The notes: generated from the sequence alone by a model not told the origin. Positions 34,001 through 42,998 are shown, counted from the stretch's first letter. The stretch: 43,680 bases of DNA from Acidobacteriaceae bacterium (GCA_003170825.1 PMYL01000053.1:31694-75373), one strand, 5' to 3'. Program-made: numbers and translations.

Positions 34001-34858
34001 ATGGTTTCGCCGCTAAGTTTTTCTTTCGAGCTGTTCCCCCCGCGCACGCCGGAAGGCGTGGCCAAGCTGCCGGCGGTGATTGGCCAGCTTGCCGGGGTGC
34101 GGCCGAACTATTTCTCCGTCACCTACGGCGCCGGCGGCTCCAACCAGGACGGCACCTACGAGACGCTGGTGACGGTGGTCAAGCAGACCGGCGTGGAGGC
34201 CGCGCCGCACCTGACCTGCGTGGGCTCGACGCGCGCCCACATCGCCGCCCTGCTTGAGCGCTACCGGGAAGCGGGGGCCACGCGCATTGTCGCCCTGCGC
34301 GGCGACCTGCCGGCTACGGCCATGAGCGCCTCCGCGCCGGGCGACTTCCACTACGCCAATGAGCTGGTCAGCTTCATCCGCGAGACCCACGGCGAGGCCT
34401 TCAAGATTGAGGTGGCCGCCTACCCGGAGATGCACCCGCAAGCGTCCAGCCCCGGCGCGGACTTCGAGCACTTCCGCCGCAAGGTGGAGGCCGGCGCGGA
34501 CGGGGCCCTGACCCAGCTGTTCTATAACGCCGATGCCTACTTCGACTTCATGGAACGCTGCGGCAAGGCCGGCATCACGATTCCGGTGACGCCTGGGATC
34601 ATGCCCATCACCGGCTTCGCCAACACCGTGCGCTTCTGCGCCGGCTGCGGCGCCGACCTGCCGCGCTGGGTGCGCCTGCGCCTGGAAGAGCTGCAGGACG
34701 ACAAGCCCACGCTGCTGGACTTTGGCCTGGAGGTGGTCACGCGCCTGTGCGAAACCTTGCTGCGCAACGGCGCGCCCGGCCTGCACTTCTACACCGTGAA
34801 CCAAGCCGACCCGACCCTGCGGCTGTGGAAGAATCTGGGGCTGCCGGCGCCCGTGTGA
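34001..34858 (+). CDS. metF: 5,10-Methylenetetrahydrofolate reductase
   Basis: MetF is the flavoenzyme that makes 5-methyltetrahydrofolate for methionine synthesis. The 285-residue product begins with the conserved FSFELFPPRTPEG, then has YFSVTYGAGGS, a core PHLTCVGSTRA, IVALRGDLP, and the AAYPEMHP motif. ALTQLFYNADAYFDFMERC and TPGIMPITGFAN are also family markers, as is LHFYTVNQADPT near the end. It follows ahcY on the same strand. Confidence 0.96.
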   Translation: MVSPLSFSFELFPPRTPEGVAKLPAVIGQLAGVRPNYFSVTYGAGGSNQDGTYETLVTVVKQTGVEAAPHLTCVGSTRAHIAALLERYREAGATRIVALRGDLPATAMSASAPGDFHYANELVSFIRETHGEAFKIEVAAYPEMHPQASSPGADFEHFRRKVEAGADGALTQLFYNADAYFDFMERCGKAGITIPVTPGIMPITGFANTVRFCAGCGADLPRWVRLRLEELQDDKPTLLDFGLEVVTRLCETLLRNGAPGLHFYTVNQADPTLRLWKNLGLPAPV

Positions 34859-34895
34859 GCGAAGCCGGGGCGCGGCCGGGGCTTTGTTGTGTGCG

Positions 34896-35492
34896 CTACC
34901 GCCGCTTGCGACCGATGAGCCGGTGGTAGAGCTGCCAGAGCGCGCTGTGCAGAAGGCGGGTCTGCTTGGCCTTGAGTGCGGCGTAGGAGCGTTCCACATA
35001 GAGGTCGAACTCGGGGGGCCAGCCGATGGTGGAGCGGCGTTCGGTGTAGTCGCCTTCGGCCCACTTGGCCAGCACCGCCTTGTAGCCCACCACGTGGGTG
35101 ACAAAGTCGAGCAGACAATGCGGCATCTGCTCCTCGACGATGAGGTAGGCCTTCTCGATAATGATCTTCTCGCGGACGTCGTTGAGGGGCATGAAGATGG
35201 TGGTCATCCAGAGGACCCACTCCTTCATCTCCTCGTCGAGGATGGGAAAGCTCTGCGTCTTGCCCTGCTTTTTGAGCAGCGAGCGGTAGGCGATGCTGCC
35301 CGCCTGCGAGGCGACATAGAGCGGGCCGTAGAACTCGTTGAGGCGCCTGTTCACCAGCTCCAGCTTGTCCTTGCGGCGGGCCAACATGCGGGCGCTCATG
35401 AAGGTGGCCAGATAGCTGACAAACGCCAGAATCAGGGTCAGCACGGCTGCGTTTTGCAGAAGATTCGGAGAGAAGAACATCGATAGGTCCAT
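34896..35492 (-). CDS. Single-pass membrane protein of unknown function
   Basis: The 198-residue product has one N-terminal membrane helix (AAVLTLILAFVSYLATFM) followed by a basic, helix-rich soluble region. That region includes RRKDKLELVNRRLNEFYGPL and WMTTIFMPLNDVREKIIIEK, which look like a coiled or four-helix bundle. It resembles small bacterial proteins that I cannot name. I start it at ATG 35492. The open frame runs upstream to 35651 but with an implausible Pro-rich translation. It converges on metF and ends 37 bases after it. Confidence 0.75.
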   Translation of the reverse strand: MDLSMFFSPNLLQNAAVLTLILAFVSYLATFMSARMLARRKDKLELVNRRLNEFYGPLYVASQAGSIAYRSLLKKQGKTQSFPILDEEMKEWVLWMTTIFMPLNDVREKIIIEKAYLIVEEQMPHCLLDFVTHVVGYKAVLAKWAEGDYTERRSTIGWPPEFDLYVERSYAALKAKQTRLLHSALWQLYHRLIGRKRR

Positions 35493-35805
35493 CGCGTGGT
35501 TTGCCTTGCCGACGAGTATACGCGCAGAGGAGATTCGGGTGTAGTGACGGAAATCTCTGATTTGGGCGGCGTGCGTGGGGTACAGGGCTATTTTTGGGAA
35601 GTGGGCCGGATTGGGAGTTGGTGGTTTCCCACCCGGCATACATGCGGTCACAACCTGAGACCCTCAAAGGGCATCCATACAACAGAACGGTAATAGCGCA
35701 GGCTTGACGGGCGGCCACGGTTTCAGGCCGTGTGCCGGCCGAATCCTCCAATCTTCCTCAACCCAACCGGCGACCTTCCTCAACCAGCAGCAAGGAGATC
35801 TTCTT
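35493..35805. other. Divergent intergenic region upstream of the hydrolase gene
   Basis: No gene is seen. The region holds a partial dispersed-repeat arm (GGTGGTTTCCCACCCGGC, about 35620-35637). An AAGGAG ribosome-binding site at 35792-35797 fixes the hydrolase start. Confidence 0.5.
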
Positions 35806-36627
35806 ATGCCCACGATTACGACCAAAGACGGAACACGAATTTATTACAAGGACTGGGGCACGGGTCAGCCCGTGGTCTTCAGCCACGGCTGGCCGCTGAG
35901 CGCGGACGCATGGGACGACCAGATGGTGTTTCTGGGCTCGCATGGATATCGGGCGATTGCGCATGACCGGCGGGGGCACGGGCGATCGAGCCAGCCCTGG
36001 GATGGGAACGAGATGGACACCTACGCCGACGATCTTGCGGCGCTGACCGAGGCACTCGATCTGAAGGACGCGGTCCACGTTGGTCACTCGGCCGGCGGGG
36101 GCGAGGTTGCCCGGTACATCGGACGCCACGGGACGAAGCGCGTGGCCAAGGCGGTGCTGATCGGAGCGGTGACGCCGCTGATGCTGTTGACGGAGGCCAA
36201 TCCGGGCGGATTGCCAATGGAGGTGTTCGACAAAATTCGGGCTGGGATTCTGGCCGACCGCTCACAGTTTTTCAAGGATATTACCGTGACGTTCTATGGG
36301 GTGAACCGGCCTGGTTCCAAGGTGTCGCAGGGGTTGCGGGACTCGTTTTGGAGACAGGGTATGCAGGCTGGATTCAAGGCGGTTCTGGACTGCATCAAGG
36401 CGTTTTCCGAGACGGACTTTACGGAGGATCTGAAGAAGATCGACGTGCCGACGCTGATTATCCATGGCGACGACGACCAGATTGTGCCCATCAACGACTC
36501 AGCCCTGCTCTCCGCCGCGCTTGTGAAGGGAGCAACGCTGAAGGTCTATAAGGGGGCGGATCACGGGCTTTGCTCGACGCGCAAGGACCAGGTAAATGCC
36601 GACCTGCTGGCATTCATTCGGGCGTAG
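35806..36627 (+). CDS. Alpha/beta hydrolase (non-heme chloroperoxidase-like)
   Basis: The 273-residue product starts [18 protein letters not shown] and shows the oxyanion segment [17 protein letters not shown] and [10 protein letters not shown]. The nucleophile elbow is [12 protein letters not shown], as in cofactor-free chloroperoxidase/esterase hydrolases. The acid is in [12 protein letters not shown] and the catalytic His in YKGADHGLC. It probably acts on small esters or lactones. Haloperoxidase activity is a side reaction of the family. AAGGAG eight bases upstream supports the ATG at 35806. Its last 140 bases have a near-identical copy at 37580-37719. Confidence 0.93.
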   Translation: MPTITTKDGTRIYYKDWGTGQPVVFSHGWPLSADAWDDQMVFLGSHGYRAIAHDRRGHGRSSQPWDGNEMDTYADDLAALTEALDLKDAVHVGHSAGGGEVARYIGRHGTKRVAKAVLIGAVTPLMLLTEANPGGLPMEVFDKIRAGILADRSQFFKDITVTFYGVNRPGSKVSQGLRDSFWRQGMQAGFKAVLDCIKAFSETDFTEDLKKIDVPTLIIHGDDDQIVPINDSALLSAALVKGATLKVYKGADHGLCSTRKDQVNADLLAFIRA

Positions 36628-36668
36628 ATGGGTAAGCAAAGAACGAGAGGATGATTTGGGCAGGTGGA

Positions 36669-36698
36669 GTCCCAGGTCTCAAAGGCGAGACCTGGGAC
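36669..36698. repeat. Perfect palindromic repeat after the hydrolase gene
   Basis: GTCCCAGGTCTC (36669-36680) and GAGACCTGGGAC (36687-36698) form a perfect 12-base stem with a 6-base loop, followed by ACCCGGC. It lies between two converging genes and could form a hairpin in both transcripts. No U-run follows. It belongs to the same family as 33921-33960 and 37545-37570. Confidence 0.85.
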
Positions 36699-36720
36699 AC
36701 CCGGCGCAGCAGATCTCTTG

Positions 36721-36996
36721 CTAGCCCTGTCTGCGACCGACCATCCAGCCGATCGCTGCTCCAGCCGCAATGCCTACCGCGAATGTCGCCGCTACTGATT
36801 CGACCGGATACCGTTGTACGCGCCTTCTTGTGTCAACAAAAAGCTCTGTAGCTGCATGGCTGCCTTGTTTTGCGGCACGCCGCGCTGCTCCTACGCCATC
36901 CTCAAGCGCATCCGCAACGGCAGATGCCGCCCGCGAAGCCTTGCGCGCTGTTTCGTCAATTCGCTCGTCCATCTGTTCCAACACTGATTGCGACAT
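36721..36996 (-). CDS. DUF883/YqjD-like membrane-anchored protein
   Basis: The 91-residue product has a helical, Ala/Arg-rich N-terminal part (ASRAASAVADALEDGVGAAR). One C-terminal membrane helix with glycines (SVAATFAVGIAAGAAIGWMV) and a short basic end follow. This is the ElaB/YqjD/DUF883 layout, whose members are inner-membrane proteins that bind ribosomes in stationary phase. It lies 44 bases downstream of the csbD gene on the same strand and was probably transcribed with it, which fits a stress role. Confidence 0.8.
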   Translation of the reverse strand: MSQSVLEQMDERIDETARKASRAASAVADALEDGVGAARRAAKQGSHAATELFVDTRRRVQRYPVESVAATFAVGIAAGAAIGWMVGRRQG

Positions 36997-37040
36997 TTTT
37001 GTCCTGACCTCTCTGGTTTCTGTGTGTGACGTTGATTTGC

Positions 37041-37220
37041 CTATTCGCCGACAGCCTTTTCAACCTTGCCGACAAAGTTCTGAACTTTGCCCGCGTTCTT
37101 TTCAGTTCTGCCGTCGGATTCAAGGCAGGGGTTTTTGGTAAGCTCGCCGGCCTTCTGCTTGATTGCGCCTTTGACTTCGTGAACCTTGCCTGTTGCCTTA
37201 TCGCTCGTGCTCAGTTTCAT
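37041..37220 (-). CDS. CsbD family stress protein
   Basis: A 59-residue frame from ATG 37220 to TAG 37041-37043. Its product begins MKLSTSDKATGKVHEVKGAI and continues with KQKAGELTKNP and GKVQNFVGKVEKAVGE. The repeated GKVxxxxGxxK pattern is that of CsbD proteins, small hydrophilic stress proteins. GAGGAG lies upstream. A leader of about 180 bases in front of it recurs before another gene at 43675. It is shorter than most CsbD proteins but complete in its pattern. Confidence 0.82.
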   Translation of the reverse strand: MKLSTSDKATGKVHEVKGAIKQKAGELTKNPCLESDGRTEKNAGKVQNFVGKVEKAVGE

Positions 37221-37400
37221 GGTGAAGTTCTCCTCTGTTCGATGGTGGGTTTCAATAGATTGAGATCCATCGAGATCTCCTTGCGCCTTGAGGATCCGCG
37301 ACCAGGCAAAATACTCCTTGGGAGGTTCCCTTGCCTGATGCGGAGCCTTCTATCGACCAGTCTCAACGATCCTGCTGGTGAAAGCTGGTCGGAATTGCTC
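37221..37400 (-). promoter_or_regulatory. Leader region of csbD, duplicated at 43494-43674
   Basis: Read on the minus strand this matches the plus strand of 43494-43674 over its whole length, with several identical blocks. These include a 22-base block GAGCAATT..TTTCA (37379-37400 and 43494-43515), then GATCGTTG, TCGATAGAAGG, CAAGGCGCAAGGA, TCTCGATGGATCTCAA and TTGAAACCCACCA. The conserved blocks contain several GGA motifs. It probably holds the promoter and a conserved 5' untranslated region, but no -10/-35 is clear. Confidence 0.6.
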
Positions 37401-37544
37401 GCCGCGCCACGCACCGGCGGGCGGCCAGGTCCAGGCTGGGCTGTGGGGGTGCTAGGAAAAAGCGAAGGATGGGAATCCCAGGTCAGAGAAGGGCTGTCCA
37501 CGGAGTTTCAGAGACAAAAAGCGGCAGGTTGAGGTTCATCGTCT

Positions 37545-37570
37545 CCCACATCTCAAAATCGAGATGTGGG
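37545..37570. repeat. Perfect palindromic repeat at the gene-fragment breakpoint
   Basis: CCCACATCTC (37545-37554) and GAGATGTGGG (37561-37570) pair perfectly around AAAATC. The element is preceded by GTCT and followed by CCACCC. Homology with the hydrolase gene starts at 37580, only nine bases after it. Confidence 0.85.
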
Positions 37571-37579
37571 CCACCCAGA

Positions 37580-37719
37580 CCATCAACGACTCAGCCCTGC
37601 TCTCCGCCGCGCTGGTGAAGGGAGCTACGCTAAAGGTCTATAGGGGAGCGGATCACGGGCTTTGCTCGACGCGCAAGGACCAGGTAAATGCCGACCTGCT
37701 GGCATTCATTCGGGGGTAA
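37580..37719 (+). pseudogene. 3' remnant of a second alpha/beta hydrolase gene
   Basis: These 140 bases align without gaps to the end of the hydrolase gene (36488-36627), including the stop (TAA here, TAG there). Seven bases differ, about 95% identity. Most changes are silent: CTT/CTG, GCA/GCT, CTG/CTA and GGG/GGA. Only one Lys/Arg and one Ala/Gly change the protein. That bias suggests it was once part of an intact, selected gene, lost by deletion on its 5' side. It lies 7 bases from the hemB stop. Confidence 0.85.
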
Positions 37720-37726
37720 AGGGCGA

Positions 37727-38716
37727 TCAGGCGAGCAGTTTGGCGGCGTCTTTGGCGAAGTAGGTGACGATGAAGCCGGCGCCGGCGCGGCGGATGCCGA
37801 GGAGGGATTCGAGAATGGCGCGATCGTGGTCCAGCCAGCCCTTTTCAAAGGCGGCCTGGAGCATGGAGTACTCGCCGGAGACCTGGTATGCGCCGATGGG
37901 CACGCCGAAGCGCTCGCGGGCGGCCCGGATCACGTCCAGGTAGGGCATGGCCGGCTTCATGAGGATCATGTCCGCGCCTTCTTCAAGGTCGAGGCCGATC
38001 TCGCGCAGGGCCTCGCGCAGGTTGGCGCCGTCCATCTGATAGGATTTGCGGTCGCCGAACTGGGGGGCGGAATCGGCGGCCTCGCGGAAGGGTCCGTAGA
38101 AGGCGGAGGCGAACTTGGAGGCGTAGCTGAGGATGGGCGTATTGGGGCAGCCTTCGTCGTCGAGGGCGCGGCGGATGGCGGCGACGCGGCCGTCCATCAT
38201 GTCGCTGGGGGCGACGACATCGGCTCCGGCGCGGGCGAGGCTGGCGGCGGTTTGGGCGAGCAGATCGAGCGAGGGGTCATTGTCCACGGTCCAGCCGTCG
38301 CGGGTTTCGACGACCATGCCGCAGTGGCCGTGGCTGGTGTACTCGCAGAGGCAGACGTCGGCGATGAGGACCAGCTTTTTGGCGGCGGCGGTTTCTTTCA
38401 GGGCGCGAAGGCCCCGCTGGACGATGCCGTTTTCGTCCCATGCGCCGGAGCCTTGCTCGTCCTTTTCTTCGGGCAGGCCGAAGAGCAACAGTCCGCCGAG
38501 GCCGAGGCGGGCGGCTTCTTCGGCCTCGCGGAGTGCCTCGTCTACGGAGAGGTTGAAGACGCCGGGCATGGAGCCGACCGGGCGGCGGACGCCCTCGCCG
38601 GGACAGAGAAAGAGGGGGTAGATCAGGTCGCCGGGCTCGAGGGAGGTTTCGCGGACGAGGGACCGGAGAGGTTCGGTGCGGCGCAGGCGGCGCATCCGGG
38701 TTTCAGGAAAACTCAT
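37727..38716 (-). CDS. hemB: Delta-aminolevulinic acid dehydratase (porphobilinogen synthase)
   Basis: HemB condenses two 5-aminolevulinate molecules to porphobilinogen in haem synthesis. The 329-residue product has the zinc-site cysteines in [14 protein letters not shown] (near residue 120) and both active-site lysines, in [17 protein letters not shown] and in [25 protein letters not shown] and [12 protein letters not shown] are also family signatures. The Cys-rich metal site marks the zinc-dependent type. Its 3' end borders the hydrolase remnant. Confidence 0.97.
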   Translation of the reverse strand: MSFPETRMRRLRRTEPLRSLVRETSLEPGDLIYPLFLCPGEGVRRPVGSMPGVFNLSVDEALREAEEAARLGLGGLLLFGLPEEKDEQGSGAWDENGIVQRGLRALKETAAAKKLVLIADVCLCEYTSHGHCGMVVETRDGWTVDNDPSLDLLAQTAASLARAGADVVAPSDMMDGRVAAIRRALDDEGCPNTPILSYASKFASAFYGPFREAADSAPQFGDRKSYQMDGANLREALREIGLDLEEGADMILMKPAMPYLDVIRAARERFGVPIGAYQVSGEYSMLQAAFEKGWLDHDRAILESLLGIRRAGAGFIVTYFAKDAAKLLA

Positions 38717-38810
38717 GGATCAGATTGTACTGCTTGACGAGCCGCTCGAATTTGCATTCCCTCGGCGCCTAAAGCCGCAGCCAATTCCCCGCTCCTATGG
38801 CACGGGTTCT

Positions 38811-39125
38811 GCCGGGGTTTCACAGGCTGCGGAAAGACTCGGGATTTCGGGTGAAATGGGCGGAAAGCGTCCCTCCGGGGCTAAAGCCCAACGTTCCTTT
38901 TGCGACCTTTGCGGCACGACTAAAGTCGTGCCCTGATACAGAACCGGCGTTTTTCCGCAGCCTGTAAAGCCCCGGCCTGCCCGCCGCGCAGACGATCCTT
39001 CAAAGTGGGGTGGATTTGTGCCGGGGCTAAAGCCCGCGTTGATTCTGTTGGCAATCTACGGCACGACTGAAGTCGTGCCCTGATACAGAACCAGCGTTTT
39101 TTTTGGCGGCCTGTGAAACCCCGGC
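38811..39125. repeat. Repeat element with 16-base inverted ends and two internal 147-base units
   Basis: GCCGGGGTTTCACAGG (38811-38826) is the exact reverse complement of CCTGTGAAACCCCGGC (39110-39125). Inside, two units about 147 bases apart each hold GGGCTAAAGCCC (38878-38889, 39024-39035), a hairpin GGCACGAC/GTCGTGCC (38913-38932, 39060-39079), CCCTGATACAGAACC and a CCCCGGCCT arm. It fills the gap between the SixA-like gene and hemB and contains no gene. Confidence 0.75.
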
Positions 39126-39188
39126 CTACCCGCCGCTTCCTGGTGACCCCGAGACCTGGGGCACCCGGCGGGCGGTGACGGGGGCGGG

Positions 39189-39716
39189 CTACTTCCGCGA
39201 GGGTTTTGGGCGGGAGCTCTTTGCAACGCTCAAGTAGATGGAACGGGCCGTGCGGGGATCGATGAGCCACTGCAACAGGGGCGGATGGCGGTCCAGGTCG
39301 ATGCGGGCGATGGAGCCCTTGCGCATACGGATGGCGGCGCCGCCGTCGCCGGAGACCAGGCGGCTGAGGAACTGGAAGACGTTGGGGTTGTGGCCGACCA
39401 CCAGCACACCCTCGCGGTCGGCGTATTTCGCCAGCAGCTTTTGGAAGGCGGCGTAATCGGCGCCGGGCCCGAGGGCAGGGCTGATCTCGACTTTGGCTTC
39501 GTAGCCCAGTTCGGTGCCCACAAACTGCGCGGTTTGCAGGGCGCGCTTGAGGGGGCTGGAGACGATGACATCGACCTGGACCTTGAGGGCGCTCAGGACA
39601 CGAGCCATCAACATGCACTGGTCTTTTCCCTCTTTGATGAGTGCCCGCCTGGCGTCGAGGGTTGGGTTCCCTCGGGGCATTCCGGCATTGGCGTGGCGCA
39701 TGAGGTAGAGGTTCAT
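39189..39716 (-). CDS. SixA-like histidine phosphatase
   Basis: The 175-residue product belongs to the histidine phosphatase (phosphoglycerate mutase) superfamily. It starts MNLYLMRHANAG, with the phospho-accepting His in RHA. It continues with VDVIVSSPLKRALQTAQFV and the second catalytic His in VLVVGHNPNVFQFLS. SixA proteins dephosphorylate histidine on phosphotransfer proteins, and the partner here is unknown. I start at ATG 39716 because similarity begins there. A GTG at 39767 gives an unsupported 17-residue extension. Confidence 0.88.
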   Translation of the reverse strand: MNLYLMRHANAGMPRGNPTLDARRALIKEGKDQCMLMARVLSALKVQVDVIVSSPLKRALQTAQFVGTELGYEAKVEISPALGPGADYAAFQKLLAKYADREGVLVVGHNPNVFQFLSRLVSGDGGAAIRMRKGSIARIDLDRHPPLLQWLIDPRTARSIYLSVAKSSRPKPSRK

Positions 39717-39947
39717 CGGGGGCGATCCGGCGGGGTCTGCCGGCTCCTTGAGGTTCGATATTAACACGAATGTAACATTTCAATCGAGATGAGTGCCGGG
39801 CTGAGTGCGCCATTGCTGCTGAATCCGCGAGGTTTGCGGGCCAAAGTTCGTTTATCGGCAGACCGCTCAACGTTGCCAAAGCCTGTTTGGTCTCTGAGGG
39901 AATGTATCCTCTGCTCAAGGGAACGTGTTTGAGGTGAGGCGAAAGAA

Positions 39948-40643
39948 ATGGCTGCGATCCAGAAGGAACAACACCGCATTGGGCGCATTGGATGGCTGCG
40001 TGCCGCGGTATTGGGCGCTAACGACGGCATCCTTTCAACGGCCAGTCTGGTGCTGGGCGTGGCCACTGCGCATGCCACCCACACCAACATATTGACCGCC
40101 GGGGTAGCGGGGCTGGTGGCTGGGGCGATGGCGATGGCCGCTGGGGAATACGTCTCTGTCCACTCCCAGGCCGACACCGAACAGGCCGACCTCAAACTTG
40201 AGCGCAAGGAATTGAAAACAGACAACAAGGGCGAGCACGAGGAACTGGCGGCGATCTACGTCACGCGCGGGCTTGATGCGGAACTAGCGAAACAGGTCGC
40301 CAAACAGTTGATGGCCCATGACGCGCTGGGCACGCATGCCCGCGATGAACTCGGCATCTCCAAGAAAGTCAAACCGCGTCCGATTCAGGCTGCATTGTCG
40401 TCGGCCGTGAGCTTCGCGGTGGGAGCGGCCTTGCCGCTGCTGGTTACAGTGTTTGCCCCGGCGGCGATTCTGATTCCCCTTGTTTCTGGCACTTCATTGG
40501 CGTTCCTTGCACTTCTGGGCGGGCTGGCTGCGCGCGCGGGCGGGGCAGGCGTGATGATAGGCGCGCTGCGCGTCACGTTCTGGGGCGCACTGGCCATGGG
40601 TGTCACCGCAGGGGTAGGAGCGTTGTTCGGAACGGCGGCGTAA
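39948..40643 (+). CDS. VIT1/CCC1-family metal transporter
   Basis: The 231-residue product has the family's first-helix motif WLRAAVLGANDGILSTASLV. The second helix region is AGAMAMAAGEYVSVHSQADTEQADL, with conserved metal-site Glu/Ser residues. A cytoplasmic helical insert follows, then three C-terminal helices (for example AVSFAVGAALPLLVTVFAP). Family members export or store Fe2+ and Mn2+. GAGGTGAGG lies upstream. It converges on ppk1. Confidence 0.92.
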   Translation: MAAIQKEQHRIGRIGWLRAAVLGANDGILSTASLVLGVATAHATHTNILTAGVAGLVAGAMAMAAGEYVSVHSQADTEQADLKLERKELKTDNKGEHEELAAIYVTRGLDAELAKQVAKQLMAHDALGTHARDELGISKKVKPRPIQAALSSAVSFAVGAALPLLVTVFAPAAILIPLVSGTSLAFLALLGGLAARAGGAGVMIGALRVTFWGALAMGVTAGVGALFGTAA

Positions 40644-40712
40644 CCGAGGCTGGGCAACCGGCCCGTGTCCTCTTCAGCCACAGTCACTTCATACGGCAAG
40701 GCCGAGTCCGAC

Positions 40713-42863
40713 TCAGTCGGCGGCGTTGGCCTTCCTTGCCGCAGCCTTTGCTGGCGGCTTGGCGGCGGTGGGTTTGGGGATGGCGTCCAGGTCCACTTTG
40801 CCTTCGGCCAACTGCATGAGGAACTCCTGACTGGAGAAGGGTTTTGCGTCCTTGAGCAGCTTGCCGGCGCGGATGTAGGAGCCGTCGGGCTGCTGGAGGC
40901 GGGCCTTGACGGTATCGGCGAGATAAGCGGGGAGGATTTCGTCGTGGATGCGGGCCAGGGCTTCGGGCGAGCGGACCGGGAAGGCGACTTCGCAGCGCTC
41001 GAAGAGGTTGCGGGGCATCCAGTCGGCCGAGCCGAGGTAGATTTCGTCGTTGCCGCCGTTGGCGAAGTGGAAGATGCGGGAGTGCTCAAGGAACCGGCCG
41101 ACGATGGAGCGGACGCGAATGCGGTCTGAGAGGCCCTTGACGCCGGGCCGCAGGATGCAGAGGCCGCGGACGATGAGGTCGATTTCGACGCCGGATTGCG
41201 AGGCCTGGTAGAGGGCTTCAATGACGGAAGGCTCAAGCAGGGCGTTCATTTTGGCGACGATGTGGGCGGGACGGCCGGCCTGGGCGTGCTCCTGCTCGCG
41301 GCGGATGAGGCGGAGGAAGCTTTCGGCCATGGTGAGGGGCGCGACCAGCAGGGGGCGGTAGTCGTCTATTTCAGCGTGGGCAGTGAGGTAGTTGAAGACC
41401 ATGTGGACCCGCTCGGTGATCTGCGGATCGGAGGTGAGCAGGCTGAGGTCGGTGTAGAAGCGGGCGGTGACGGGGTTGTAGTTGCCGGTGCCGAGGTGGC
41501 AGTAGCGGCGGGTTTGGCCGTCCTCATCGCGGCGGACGAGCATGGACAGCTTGCAATGGGTCTTGAGGCCGACGACGCCGTGGAAGACCTGGACGCCGGC
41601 GTCCTCCATGCTGCGCGCCCATCGGATGTTGGAGGCCTCGTCGAAGCGCGCCATCAGCTCGACCACCAGCGTAGTTTCCTTGGTGGCCGCGGCCTCAGTC
41701 AGCGCCTCGAGCATGGGCGAGTCCTGGCTGGTGCGATAGAGGGTCTGCTTCATGGAGACCACGGCGGGGTCCTCGGCGCCTTGCTGGATGAAGTCGACGA
41801 TCGGGTCGTAGGAGTCGTAGGGGTGGTGGAGCAGGACGTCATGCAGGCGCAATTCGTCGAAGATGTTGGCGGACTTGCGGCTCAGTTTGAGGGATTTGGG
41901 GGTGAAGGGCGGGAACTTGAGGTCCGGGCGCTGCACGTCGCCGTAAAAGAACATGAGCCGCGAAAGATTCACCGGGCCCTCGCCGCGGAAGACCTGATCC
42001 TCGTCGAGTTCGAAGTTGACGCGCAGGCGCTCGACGATCTCCGGATCGGCGCCGGTCTCGATTTCGAGGCGGACGGCGTCGCCCTTGCGGCGATTGTGGA
42101 GCTCGACGCGGATGGTCTCAAGCAGGGAGCGCGCTTCTTCCTCTTCGAAGTAGAGGTTGGAGTTGCGGGTGACGCGGAAGGCGGCGTGGGCCAGGACCTC
42201 GTAGCCGCGGTACATGCCGGAGAGGTTCTGGGCGATCAGATCCTGGAGGAGCAGGTAATCGAAGGAGCCGTCGGAGGCGGGCAGGCGGACGAAGCGGGGC
42301 AGGGCGCGGGGCACGGTGACCACGCCCAGGACCTGCGGACCGGAACTGCGGCGTTTGGCCCGGAGCAGCAGCGCCAGGCAGAGAGCCTTGTTGAGGACGC
42401 GCGGAAAGGGGTGGGCCGGGTCAATGGAGATGGGGGTGAGGAGCGGATCGACTTCGCGCTGAAAGTAGCTCTGGGCGTAGGCGCGGGCCTCCTGCCCAAG
42501 TTCCTTCCAGTCGAGTAGGCGGACGCCGTGCTTGCGCAGTTCGGGCAGCATGTGCTGGTTCCAGCAGCGGTACTGGGCGGCCACGAAGTCGTGGATGTCG
42601 GCGGTGAGGGCGGCGAGGGACTCATGGGGGCGGAGGCCGTCATAGCCGGGCTCGCGGTAGCCGTCCTCGATGCGCTGCATGAGGCCGGCCTGGCGCACCT
42701 CAACGTATTCGTCCAGGTTGTTGGCGGTGATGGCCAGGAACTTGACGCGCTCCAGCAGCGGGTTGGAGGGGTCCTCGGCTTCTTCAAGGACACGCCGGTT
42801 GAACTGCATCCAGGAGTGGTCCCGGCCGTTGAAGAGCTTCTGTTTTTGCGTGGTTCTGGCCAT
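40713..42863 (-). CDS. ppk1: Polyphosphate kinase 1
   Basis: Ppk1 reversibly makes polyphosphate from ATP. The 716-residue product contains all four domains. The N-domain has SWMQFNRRVLEEAEDPSNPL. The head domain includes AHPFPRVLNKALCLALLL. The C1 domain carries the phospho-accepting His in GLKTHCKLSMLVRR. The C2 domain has RSIVGRFLEHSRIFHF, with the second conserved His, and IYLGSADWMPRNLFERCEV. The C-terminal Lys/Ala/Pro tail is low-complexity. It is monocistronic here, with the VIT transporter converging 69 bases away. Confidence 0.97.
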   Translation of the reverse strand: MARTTQKQKLFNGRDHSWMQFNRRVLEEAEDPSNPLLERVKFLAITANNLDEYVEVRQAGLMQRIEDGYREPGYDGLRPHESLAALTADIHDFVAAQYRCWNQHMLPELRKHGVRLLDWKELGQEARAYAQSYFQREVDPLLTPISIDPAHPFPRVLNKALCLALLLRAKRRSSGPQVLGVVTVPRALPRFVRLPASDGSFDYLLLQDLIAQNLSGMYRGYEVLAHAAFRVTRNSNLYFEEEEARSLLETIRVELHNRRKGDAVRLEIETGADPEIVERLRVNFELDEDQVFRGEGPVNLSRLMFFYGDVQRPDLKFPPFTPKSLKLSRKSANIFDELRLHDVLLHHPYDSYDPIVDFIQQGAEDPAVVSMKQTLYRTSQDSPMLEALTEAAATKETTLVVELMARFDEASNIRWARSMEDAGVQVFHGVVGLKTHCKLSMLVRRDEDGQTRRYCHLGTGNYNPVTARFYTDLSLLTSDPQITERVHMVFNYLTAHAEIDDYRPLLVAPLTMAESFLRLIRREQEHAQAGRPAHIVAKMNALLEPSVIEALYQASQSGVEIDLIVRGLCILRPGVKGLSDRIRVRSIVGRFLEHSRIFHFANGGNDEIYLGSADWMPRNLFERCEVAFPVRSPEALARIHDEILPAYLADTVKARLQQPDGSYIRAGKLLKDAKPFSSQEFLMQLAEGKVDLDAIPKPTAAKPPAKAAARKANAAD

Positions 42864-42998
42864 TGAGTCCGTTCAGTGCGCCGTAGTTGGCAGTCTACAG
42901 CGTTTTACCCGGTTTCGGCACGTGAAAGGCCTGTCCCGCAGGGCCGACACATATAAATTGCTATATGACGCGGCTGGGTAGATGGGCGACAAGGGGAT

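Noticed and set aside
38811..39125. CRISPR array
   Set aside because: Only two units of about 147 bases with palindromes, no short regular repeats with unique spacers, and no cas genes.
38920..39918. 332-codon frame across the SixA-like gene and the repeat element
   Set aside because: It runs in a different frame through SixA and through non-coding repeats, with a Pro/Arg-rich product.
41196..42518. Long open frame opposite ppk1
   Set aside because: Same reason: a GC-driven shadow of a clearly coding strand.
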